22,554 nucleotides of DNA from the NCBI GenBank assembly GCA_014871545.1, contig WGSR01000005.1, positions 1 to 22,554 on the forward strand. The letters are read 5' to 3'. Positions 1 through 7,531 of this stretch are shown here, in pieces. Below the pieces are notes generated by a model. That model saw only the letters and a list, made by a program, of their open reading frames with translations. It did not search any database and was not told where the DNA came from. Numbering within the stretch: the stretch's first letter is position 1; each line of letters starts with the position of its first letter. Origin of the DNA: Collinsella sp. (lineage in GTDB: Bacteria > Actinomycetota > Coriobacteriia > Coriobacteriales > Coriobacteriaceae). A program made the translations under genes and the position numbers.

Positions 1-457
1 CCATCTGCTCGGGGGTGGGCATGGCCTGAGCGGCGCCGCCATCGCTTGCCTCGGTAGATGCGCCGGTCATGTCGCCCATGGAGTTGGCATCGATGCCCTG
101 GTTGAACGAAAGGACGACAGTCTCGGGCAGGCTCATGATGTCGGCAATCTTGCCGCCGTCGGCGCGCTCCTCCTCGGTGCCCTTGTACGTTCGAATGCCG
201 TTATTGTCCGCCTTGCTAAACACGGCCTCCATAGCCTTGGCGTCCTTGGTGCTCATAAAGAGTTCGAGGTCGTCGAGCGATTCGGCACGGATGGTGTCGG
301 GCACGGGCGATGCGATGCCGCCTTGCTGCACACCCACGTCGACGATGTCGCTCATATAGGTAGGCAGCGCCAGATCGGCGTTGCAGCTGATTACGATAAG
401 TACGATAGCTGCGAACAGTGCCAGGATATGTTTCTTAAAGAGCTTGAGAATCCTCAC
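1..457 (-). CDS. ABC-type multidrug exporter subunit (permease-ATPase), 5' part only
   Basis: Reading leftward from 457, the frame stays open to the window edge (152 codons), so the 3' end is missing. The translation starts MRILKLFKKHILALF, continues with a hydrophobic first membrane helix, and then has LALPTYMSDIVDVGVQQGGI. That pattern is typical of the first transmembrane segment of heterodimeric ABC exporters with a fused ATPase, often found beside MarR regulators. The stretch after it (about residues 50-150) is a long polar segment, probably an extracytoplasmic loop between helices 1 and 2. The GTG start overlaps the TGA stop of the upstream regulator gene (GTGA), and an AGGAG lies just upstream, which indicates translational coupling. 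The ATPase domain is not in view, so the family call rests on the N-terminus alone. The substrate is unknown. Confidence 0.75.
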   Translation of the reverse strand, partial: MRILKLFKKHILALFAAIVLIVISCNADLALPTYMSDIVDVGVQQGGIASPVPDTIRAESLDDLELFMSTKDAKAMEAVFSKADNNGIRTYKGTEEERADGGKIADIMSLPETVVLSFNQGIDANSMGDMTGASTEASDGGAAQAMPTPEQM

Positions 458-903
458 TCGGCATCTCTCCTTTCTTGATTGCGGTCGATAATTTCGTTGG
501 CACGTCTAAGAAGGCGCACCATCTCTTGGGTATCTGTTTCGCCGAGCTGCTCGAGGAAAGCCGCAGTGCGGTTCTCGAATTCCCGACGTTTGATTTCGAG
601 ATCCTGGAATCCTTTGTCGGTCACCGTGACGTGTACGCGACGACGGTCGGTCTTTGAGTGCTCGCGCTCGACCCAGCCCTTGGCTTCGAGAGCGCGTAGG
701 ATATTGGCGATGCGGGCACTCGAGACCCAGGCGCGATCAGCGAGTTCGCTCGGCGTGAGCGAACCGCCGGCGAGTATGAGGGCGCGCATGACGGCCATTT
801 CGCCGCCGAGGGCTTTGTCCGCAAAGCGCGAAATGCGCTGATGCATGCTGCCGAACTCGGTAAGGAGCTGACGCCCAAGTTCACGGAAATCGGTATCTTC
901 CAC
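454..903 (-). CDS. MarR-family winged-helix transcriptional regulator
   Basis: The 149-residue protein has the usual MarR length and layout: an N-terminal dimerisation helix, a winged helix at about residues 35-105 (LTPSELADRAWVSSARIANI for the helix-turn-helix, then EREHSKTDRRRVHVTVTDKG for the wing with its D-x-R-R-x motif), and a C-terminal helix. The best-supported start is GTG at 903-901, preceded by AGGGG. The gene is followed, with a 4-nt overlap, by an ABC exporter gene, the usual arrangement for a drug- or stress-responsive repressor that controls its own operon. An inverted repeat at 901-937, covering the start codon and upstream region, is a candidate self-operator. The ligand cannot be inferred. 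Confidence 0.9.
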   Translation of the reverse strand: MEDTDFRELGRQLLTEFGSMHQRISRFADKALGGEMAVMRALILAGGSLTPSELADRAWVSSARIANILRALEAKGWVEREHSKTDRRRVHVTVTDKGFQDLEIKRREFENRTAAFLEQLGETDTQEMVRLLRRANEIIDRNQERRDAE

Positions 904-949
904 CGAAAACCCCTAACACCAGAAACTATTTTCGGTGAAAGATGATACC
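891..949. promoter_or_regulatory. Inverted repeat over the marR-type start codon, candidate operator
   Basis: CACCGAAAA at 901-909 is repeated in perfect inversion as TTTTCGGTG at 929-937. The symmetry continues outward with small offsets (GGTATC at 892-897 against GATACC at 944-949). The left arm includes the regulator's GTG start. Such dyads next to a marR gene are commonly autoregulatory operators. The roughly 28-bp distance between arm centres is longer than a classic MarR site, so an mRNA hairpin hiding the start codon is an alternative. Confidence 0.45.
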
Positions 950-1126
950 CCCGCTCGACCATCCCATTCGGTGGATTTCTAGGCATGTCCCAAAAATCTA
1001 CTTGGCCGCTAGGCAATATTAAGAGTGCATTAAGACTTAAAATCATTCAATTGCTGAAGCGTTTCAAAGAACTATTATGCACGCGGTTAGGCGAGGGGTT
1101 GTCACCACCATGACGACTGGGACTCA

Positions 1127-1132
1127 TATAAT
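1127..1132 (+). promoter_or_regulatory. Possible -10 box for the dehydrogenase gene
   Basis: TATAAT lies 62 nt before the chosen ATG. No good -35 sits at the right distance: TTGTCA at 1099-1104 is 22 bp away. A promoter here is plausible but weak, and an activator may be needed. The rest of the 290-nt gap between the divergent genes (904-1193) shows only the operator-like repeat and the short repeat at 981-1001. Confidence 0.3.
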
Positions 1133-1193
1133 CGCCACGTGCGATGCTCCAACTTCCCGCAAGGAGACACCTTACATAAAGGGGGATGGAGTC

Positions 1194-1943
1194 ATGGCAT
1201 TTGACTTCACGGGTAAAACCGCGATCGTTACCGGTGGCACTCAGGGCATTGGCCTCGAGATCGCCAAGGGTATCGTTGCGGGCGGCGGACACGTCGCGCT
1301 CATCGCAAGGAACGCTGCTAAGGGCGAGGCCGCTGTGGCCGAGCTTGGCGAGGGCAACAAGTTCTATCAGCTCGATGTTGCCGATGCGCCCAAGGCGCGC
1401 GAGACCGTCGAGCAGATTTTTACGGACCTGCCGCAAACCAACATCCTGATCAACTGCGCTGGCGTCATCAGCACCAAGAAGTTCGATGAGATCGATGACA
1501 CCGAGTGGCGTCGCACCATCGACATCAACCTCAACGGTACCTTCACTATGATGAACGCCGTGTACCCGCACTTTAAGGCGGCGCATGCCGGCACTATCGT
1601 CAACGTGAGCTCCGTTGCTGGCAAGATCGGCGGCGGCCTGCTTGGCACCGCTGCCTACGCGAGCTCCAAGGCCGGTGTCAACGGCCTTACCAAGGCGGTC
1701 GCCAAGGAGGGCGGCAAGTTTGGCGTTCGCTGCAACGCCGTGTGCCCGTCGCTCACGTTGACCGATATGACCTCGATTCTCTCTGACGAGAACTCTCAGC
1801 GCATCATCAACGGTATTCCTCTGGGCCGCGCTGCCCAGGCCAGCGAGCCTGCGCAGATGGTGCTGTTCTTCGCTTCCGACCTCGCCAGCTTCGTGAACGG
1901 CGAGATCGGTGACTGCGACGGCGGCATCGTCCTGGACGGGTAA
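1194..1943 (+). CDS. Short-chain dehydrogenase/reductase (SDR), classical type
   Basis: This 249-residue cytoplasmic oxidoreductase has all classical SDR landmarks: the dinucleotide-binding TGGTQGIG at residues 13-20, NCAG at 87-90, the structural Asn near 112, catalytic Ser at 139/140, and YASSK with Tyr155 and Lys159. The start at 1194 begins MAFDFTGKTAIVTGG and follows AAAGGGGG. The frame is open further upstream, but nothing there resembles an SDR. A KdgT-type 2-keto-3-deoxygluconate permease gene follows 108 nt later. This suggests a sugar-acid dehydrogenase, for example a KduD-like 2-dehydro-3-deoxygluconate 5-dehydrogenase or a gluconate/idonate-type enzyme. Substrate is inference only, because SDRs with FabG-like sequences are hard to assign and no kdgK or kdgA lies nearby. 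Confidence 0.85.
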   Translation: MAFDFTGKTAIVTGGTQGIGLEIAKGIVAGGGHVALIARNAAKGEAAVAELGEGNKFYQLDVADAPKARETVEQIFTDLPQTNILINCAGVISTKKFDEIDDTEWRRTIDINLNGTFTMMNAVYPHFKAAHAGTIVNVSSVAGKIGGGLLGTAAYASSKAGVNGLTKAVAKEGGKFGVRCNAVCPSLTLTDMTSILSDENSQRIINGIPLGRAAQASEPAQMVLFFASDLASFVNGEIGDCDGGIVLDG

Positions 1944-1962
1944 TACCCCGCGATGATTATTC

Positions 1963-2002
1963 GGCGACGGCTCCTGCGACTCGGGACCGTCGCCTTCTTT
2001 CT
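1963..2002 (+). terminator. Terminator-like hairpin between the SDR and kdgT genes
   Basis: GGCGACGG (1963-1970) pairs with CCGTCGCC (1987-1994), and TTCTTTCT follows. It ends about 50 nt before the permease start, so it may be a partial terminator that lowers permease expression relative to the dehydrogenase, or it may mark the end of the SDR transcript. Confidence 0.55.
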
Positions 2003-2051
2003 GACATAGGCGCGTGCGGCTACGAATCGTATGCATCCAAAGGAGATATAT

Positions 2052-3071
2052 ATGAGTGAATCGACTGCGGTGGAGGCGCCGGCGGCAAAGGAGCCGTTCT
2101 TTAAGATGTCCTCCATCCCGGGTGCCAATATTTTGGTGCCGCTTTTGTTGGGCTGCCTGCTCAACACGCTGTTCCCTGACCTGTTCAAAACGCTCGGCAG
2201 CTTTACGCTTGGCATGACCCAGCAGGGTGCAGGCCCGCTCGTGGGCGCTTTTTTGCTTATCGTCGGTACGACGATTTCGTTTAAGAGTGCTCCTGCCGCC
2301 GCTGCCCGCGGTGCCATCATCATCGCCGTCAAGCAAATCGTGGTCGTTGCCGTGTCGCTGCTCATCCTTTATGTGTTCAACGACAACCTGTTTGGCATCT
2401 CTGCCATGGTGATGCTGGCGGCTTGCACCGGCGCCAACAACGCTATGTACGCTGGTCTGATGGGCACCATGGGCAATGAGGCCGAGCGTGGCGCTGTCGC
2501 AATCACCACGCTCGTTGTCGGCCCTCCGGTCACGATGATTGTCCTTGGCGCTGCCGGCCAGGCTCCGATCGGCTGGTCGCTCGTGGGTGCCATCCTGCCG
2601 ATCGTCGTCGGCATTATTCTAGGTAACCTGTTCCCCAGCTTTAAGAAGATGATGGCACCGGCACTTTCCGCCATCATCGTGCTCGTCTTCTTTGCCATGG
2701 GCTCGACCATGACCTTTGGCCAGCTCATTAATGGTGGTCTCCCCGGTATTCTGCTCGGCGTGATCTGCTCGGTGGTCTTTGCAATTCCCGTCATCGCGGT
2801 CGATAAGCTCACGGGCGGTACGGGTGTCGCAGGTGCGGCCATTTCGAGCTGCGCCGGAGCCAATGTGGCCACGCCTGCTGCCATGGCAAGCGTCAACGGG
2901 GCCATGTACGGCGGCGCCGTGCTCGCGACGGCTACGGCACAGGTTGCTGCCTGCGCAATCGTGACGGCTATTTTGACCCCGCTGGTCACCAGCTGGTGCT
3001 ACAAGCATTTTGAGGGCCAGGGCAACGGCGATAGCAAGGCAACGACCGACCAGGCCGCCGCAGCCGCCTAA
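2052..3071 (+). CDS. kdgT: 2-keto-3-deoxygluconate permease (KdgT family)
   Basis: The 339-residue protein is almost entirely hydrophobic, with about ten membrane segments. It matches the KdgT proton symporter family in order and motif: IPGANILVPLLLGCLLNTLF near the N-terminus, GSFTLGMTQ, a GPPVTMIVLG segment, NLFPSFKKMM before a central helix pair, and ADK/VDKLTGG-type and SSCAGANVATP motifs in the C-terminal half. It should import 2-keto-3-deoxygluconate, or a related ketodeoxy acid from pectin or glycosaminoglycan breakdown, across the cytoplasmic membrane. The start at 2052 follows AAGGAG at a good distance, so the seven extra upstream codons are excluded. The extreme C-terminus (Asp/Ala-rich) is a cytoplasmic tail. 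The nearby dehydrogenase probably acts on the imported compound. The exact substrate is untested. Confidence 0.85.
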   Translation: MSESTAVEAPAAKEPFFKMSSIPGANILVPLLLGCLLNTLFPDLFKTLGSFTLGMTQQGAGPLVGAFLLIVGTTISFKSAPAAAARGAIIIAVKQIVVVAVSLLILYVFNDNLFGISAMVMLAACTGANNAMYAGLMGTMGNEAERGAVAITTLVVGPPVTMIVLGAAGQAPIGWSLVGAILPIVVGIILGNLFPSFKKMMAPALSAIIVLVFFAMGSTMTFGQLINGGLPGILLGVICSVVFAIPVIAVDKLTGGTGVAGAAISSCAGANVATPAAMASVNGAMYGGAVLATATAQVAACAIVTAILTPLVTSWCYKHFEGQGNGDSKATTDQAAAAA

Positions 3072-3109
3072 TGCCAAGCGGCAATCAAAGCTAAAAACTC
3101 GCTACGCCA

Positions 3110-3155
3110 CAGGGCGGCCACGGGGGATCCCGTGGCCGCCCTGCAGTTTCTGTAG
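3110..3155 (+). terminator. Strong hairpin terminator after kdgT
   Basis: A perfect 15-bp GC stem (3110-3124 against 3129-3143) closes on a GGAT loop. Only a short, interrupted T run (TTTCTGT) follows. The stem's strength and its position 38 nt after the stop codon favour a terminator, possibly working in both directions. Confidence 0.65.
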
Positions 3156-3537
3156 GGTCTCTGAGACACTTTACCCTGCTAAAGCTGGCATAACAGCTAG
3201 AGCGAACGTCGTACAAAGGCAAGGAAAAATAACATACAAATCGGTGAACGGTAGTTGTTCGCGCTCGCATTTCCTGCGGGTTTGTAAAAAACTCCCTTAT
3301 GATATAAAAAAAGAAACATATAACAGCCCGGATGGAGAGGGTCGCTATGTTATCCTTCTCAGACGGGTGAAATCTTGGGTTTTGGGTTGTAGTTCCAAGG
3401 TGGACAAACGTTTTCTCTGCACCAGCGTGTGGTGAAGAACGGAAGAAGCCGGTAGTGCAAGCCGAACATTCAAGAATTCAATAAGCAGCGGTGTGAGAGA
3501 GCGCCGCATTACACGTAACTAGGAGCGTGGTTACACA
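3156..3537 (+). other. Long leader/promoter region of the pyruvate formate-lyase genes
   Basis: About 380 nt without a recognisable gene. It holds an AT-rich patch at 3282-3320 (TTGTAA and TATGAT/TATAAA at imperfect spacing) that is the likeliest promoter, giving a 5' untranslated region near 230 nt. Inside the leader is a seven-codon open frame (ATG at 3347, TGA at 3368-3370, MLSFSDG) preceded by GGAGAGG. A small hairpin (GTAAC 3515-3519 with GTTAC 3530-3534) encloses the only Shine-Dalgarno match (AGGAG 3521-3525), which sits 12 nt from the ATG. No clear FNR- or Rex-type site was found. Confidence 0.4.
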
Positions 3538-5589
<2,052 letters not shown>

Positions 5590-5590
5590 C

Positions 5591-5615
5591 TATTGTTAGT
5601 GCTATACTAACAATA
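5591..5615 (+). repeat. Perfect AT-rich hairpin between the two PFL genes
   Basis: TATTGTTAGT (5591-5600) is followed by GCTAT and then its exact inverse, ACTAACAATA. The stem starts 2 nt after the pflB stop codon. There is no T run after it, so it is probably an mRNA processing or stability element, or a protein-binding dyad, rather than a terminator. Confidence 0.75.
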
Positions 5616-5631
5616 ACGATTACTGATTAGT

Positions 5632-5651
5632 GCGCCGGTTTCGGCCGGCGC
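5632..5651 (+). repeat. GC hairpin with TTCG loop before the glycyl-radical gene
   Basis: GCGCCGGT (5632-5639), loop TTCG, GCCGGCGC (5644-5651): an 8-bp stem with one G-T pair and a UUCG-type tetraloop. The glycyl-radical gene's ribosome binding site begins about 10 nt later. No T run follows. It is close in sequence to the thrC terminator stem at 18230-18249. Confidence 0.7.
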
Positions 5652-5674
5652 CTATCGATCGAAGGAGACACATT

Positions 5675-5926
5675 ATGAAGGTTTCTGAAGTTTCCGAGAC
5701 TCAGGCCGATAACCTGGTCCACATGCTCGACGCTTACGCCGAGAAGGGTGGCCACCACCTGAACATCAACGTCTTCAACCGTGAGACGCTGCTCGACGCT
5801 CAGGCTCACCCCGAGAAGTACCCGCAGCTGACCATCCGCGTTTCCGGCTATGCCGTGAACTTCCACACGCTCACCAAGGAGCAGCAGGACGAGGTCATTG
5901 CGCGTACCTTCCACGACAAGTTCTAA
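5675..5926 (+). CDS. Stand-alone glycyl-radical domain of pyruvate formate-lyase
   Basis: The 83-residue product is the C-terminal domain of PFL: GGHHLNINVFNRETLLDAQ, then HPEKYPQLTIRVSGYAVNF with the radical-bearing Gly58 in RVSGYAV, ending TKEQQDEVIARTF. The start at 5675 (MKVSEVSE) has AAGGAG eight nt upstream. An earlier in-frame GTG at 5630 would translate the hairpin and is rejected. It resembles GrcA/YfiD, the spare part that repairs oxygen-cleaved PFL in enterobacteria. Here, however, the neighbouring pflB has no glycyl domain of its own, so this protein should be an essential subunit. It lacks the longer N-terminal region of GrcA. It should be activated by the PflA encoded at 13273. 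Confidence 0.93.
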   Translation: MKVSEVSETQADNLVHMLDAYAEKGGHHLNINVFNRETLLDAQAHPEKYPQLTIRVSGYAVNFHTLTKEQQDEVIARTFHDKF

Positions 5927-5944
5927 AGGGACTCAACTCCCACC

Positions 5945-6048
5945 GGAGACCCGGTAAGGCCTACGCACTTTGCCTCTCAAACGTCCTCGCCGCTTCGCGG
6001 CTGCGGAATGTTTGCGAGACAAAGTGCTCCCGGCCTTGCCGGGTCTCC
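5945..6048 (+). repeat. Palindromic element E1 with conserved internal loop
   Basis: Outer arms pair with few mismatches from GGAGACCCGG (5945-5954) inward to CAAAC/GTTTG. Then come GTCCTC (5983-5988) opposite TGCGGAAT (6002-6009), an inner stem GCCGC/GCGGC (5989-5993, 5997-6001) and a TTC loop. The same loop sequences occur in E2 and E3 with unrelated but paired arms. Beyond the arms, TAAAGG at the upstream gene's stop codon (5924-5929) is matched by CCTTTA (6060-6065). Confidence 0.8.
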
Positions 6049-6086
6049 TGCGTTGTCGTCCTTTAGGGAACCGCGCTAAATTAAAT

Positions 6087-6165
6087 TGGTGTCCTCGGAC
6101 ATGCAAAGAGGCTCGCTGCGCACTTCGTGCGGCGAGCCTCTTTGCGTCCTGCGGAATGTTTTGGG
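6087..6165 (+). repeat. Palindromic element E2 of the same family
   Basis: GTCCTC (6091-6096) faces TGCGGAAT (6150-6157). Inside are a 4-bp stem GGAC/GTCC, an AT bulge (6101-6102), a perfect 14-bp stem (6103-6116 with 6132-6145), and CGCAC-TTC-GTGCG at the tip. The outer arms are weak, unlike E1 and E3. A small TTTGGG/CCCAAA hairpin follows. Confidence 0.8.
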
Positions 6166-6301
6166 AGGTAGCCCAAACAGCCCCGGCTGGGGTCCTGTGT
6201 AGTCACCCTTTAGGCGGAACTCTCCTAATTATTTGGATGAGTCGTTTACTTACTTGTGCTGTTACCGTCTTCCCGCTGTTGTTGGGGTATGCTTTGTTCG
6301 T

Positions 6302-6321
6302 ATGTAAACGTATGACATGTT
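6302..6321 (+). promoter_or_regulatory. LacI-type operator upstream of the regulator gene
   Basis: ATGTAAACGTATGACATGTT fits the pattern G-N-AAACG-N-(A/T)TGACAT shared with the three sites before the GH32 gene at 7532. It lies 16 nt before the regulator's start codon and covers a possible -10, so it implies autorepression. Confidence 0.65.
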
Positions 6322-6337
6322 GATGGGGGAGGGTGCT

Positions 6338-7348
6338 ATGGCTCGCGAGGGCACTCGTTCTAAGGATTCTGCTAAGCCTGGCATCAAGGAAGTTGCAGCG
6401 GTGGCGGGGGTTTCGCCTACTACGGTATCTCGCGTGCTTAATAATCGCGGCTACATTAGCCAGGAAACCCGCGATAAAGTCCATGCGGCGATGGAGCGCA
6501 TCAACTATACGCCCAACGATATCGCCCGTGCCATGCTCAACGGTCGCCTGAATCTTATCGGTATGATCGTTCCCTTTGTGAGCAGCCCGTTCCATGCTCA
6601 GGTTGTGCAGGCGGTCGAGCGCACGTTAGCGGAAAACGGCTTTAAGATGTTGCTGTGCAACAGCGCCAATCGACCCGATCTTGAGCGTTCCTATATTGAC
6701 ATGCTCCGCCGCAATATGGTCGACGGCGTCATCGTCAACTCCCTCAATATCGGTGCCGAGGCATATGCCGAGATGGGCTTGAGCCTGGTTGGCATCGACT
6801 GCGATCTTGGCGAGGGCTCTGTCCAGATTGCAAGTGACAGCTATGGCATTGGCGAGCTCGCCACGCGCCGTCTGATTGATGACGGCTGCAGGCGTATCCT
6901 GTGCCTGCGCAGCAATAGCCGCATGCGCATGCCTGCCAATAAGCGTACCGATGCCTACCTCGATGTTGTTGAGCAGGCCGGTTTGTCCGCGCTTGTCCGT
7001 GAGGTTGAGTTCGTTAAGCCCGACGACGAAAAGGGCGCGGTCGTTGCGAAGATCCTCGATGAGAACCCCGATATTGACGGCATCTTTGCGGGAGACGATA
7101 CGATGGCGGCCATCTGTCTCAACGTGATGAAGCAGCGCGGCTTGAGCGCTCCAGACGATATTAAGGTCGTGGGCGCGGATGGTGCCCGCCGAACTATGAC
7201 GTTTATGCCTGACTTAACAACCGTACGTCAAGATATCGATCGCATCGGAGAGCTCGCGGCGCAATCCATCATCGCTCTTATTAACGGCGATAATCCCGAA
7301 TCGAATATCAAGCTCCCCGTTGAACTCATTGAGGGCAAAACCGCGTAG
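6338..7348 (+). CDS. LacI-family transcriptional regulator of the fructoside locus
   Basis: The 336-residue protein has the LacI layout. An N-terminal helix-turn-helix occupies residues 16-36 (IKEVAAVAGVSPTTVSRVL), followed by the hinge helix (NDIARAMLNGRL) and a periplasmic-binding-protein-like effector domain with LIGMIVPFVSSPFHAQ, a VDGVIVNS strand and IDGIFAGDD. The start at 6338 follows GGGGGAGG; an earlier in-frame start (6317) has no such signal. It precedes a GH32-PTS-GH32 gene set and shares operator sequences with that promoter. It is therefore probably the local repressor, released by a fructoside or its phosphate. The effector is inference. No terminator is evident between it and the next gene, so some read-through is possible. 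Confidence 0.92.
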   Translation: MAREGTRSKDSAKPGIKEVAAVAGVSPTTVSRVLNNRGYISQETRDKVHAAMERINYTPNDIARAMLNGRLNLIGMIVPFVSSPFHAQVVQAVERTLAENGFKMLLCNSANRPDLERSYIDMLRRNMVDGVIVNSLNIGAEAYAEMGLSLVGIDCDLGEGSVQIASDSYGIGELATRRLIDDGCRRILCLRSNSRMRMPANKRTDAYLDVVEQAGLSALVREVEFVKPDDEKGAVVAKILDENPDIDGIFAGDDTMAAICLNVMKQRGLSAPDDIKVVGADGARRTMTFMPDLTTVRQDIDRIGELAAQSIIALINGDNPESNIKLPVELIEGKTA

Positions 7349-7400
7349 TTCATCCCGTGCCAAAAGAATTCCTCAAACGCCTCTGATGACCGTTCACCGG

Positions 7401-7420
7401 CATATGTCAACCGTTTGCCG
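7401..7420 (-). promoter_or_regulatory. LacI-type operator, distal site
   Basis: On the minus strand this reads CGGCAAACGGTTGACATATG, matching the operator pattern of the sites at 7451 and 7468. It lies 50 bp upstream of the promoter-proximal site in the opposite orientation, consistent with looping or cooperative binding. Confidence 0.65.
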
Positions 7421-7450
7421 ACGACTGGAACTGCGAAAAGACGTATTGGT

Positions 7451-7489
7451 GTGAAAACGTTTGACATATGAAAACGATTGACATATCTT
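7451..7489 (+). promoter_or_regulatory. GH32-PTS operon promoter overlapped by two LacI-type operators
   Basis: A perfect -35 TTGACA (7461-7466) is followed after 17 bp by TATCTT (7484-7489). Operator GTGAAAACGTTTGACATATG (7451-7470) covers the -35, and operator ATGAAAACGATTGACATATC (7468-7487) covers the spacer and -10. The two sites are 17 bp apart and overlap by 3 bp. Binding would block RNA polymerase directly. This is the clearest promoter in the window. Confidence 0.75.
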
Positions 7490-7531
7490 GCCATTGTACC
7501 GAGTTAGTATGTCGTGGAAAGGAAGTCTCGG

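Larger units (their letters stand above)
5927..6337 (+). other. Non-coding region with two palindromic elements and the lacI-type promoter
   Basis: About 410 nt without a gene. It contains elements E1 (5945-6048) and E2 (6087-6165). Each is followed by a related tail, TCCTGCGTTGTCGTCCTTTAG at 6046-6066 and TCCTGTGTAGTCACCCTTTAG at 6194-6214, so the block looks like two diverged tandem units. From about 6230 the sequence becomes the promoter region of the next gene, with an operator at 6302-6321 and a weak TTGTTG/TATGTA pair (6279-6306). Confidence 0.6.

Noticed and set aside
3010..3435. 141-codon open frame running from the kdgT end into the PFL leader
   Set aside because: It overlaps the kdgT coding end and the terminator, with no ribosome binding site or protein-like composition.
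5630..5674. Upstream in-frame GTG extending the glycyl-radical protein by 15 residues
   Set aside because: It would start inside the GC hairpin, yields an Arg-rich extension without homology, and ignores the good AAGGAG before the ATG at 5675.
5945..6165. E1 and E2 as ordinary rho-independent terminators
   Set aside because: Neither has a T run, and the shared internal loop and AT bulge are not terminator features. Some termination activity remains possible.
5970..6323. 117-codon open frame across the E1-E2 region
   Set aside because: It is made of palindromic repeat sequence, lacks a ribosome binding site, and its translation resembles no protein.
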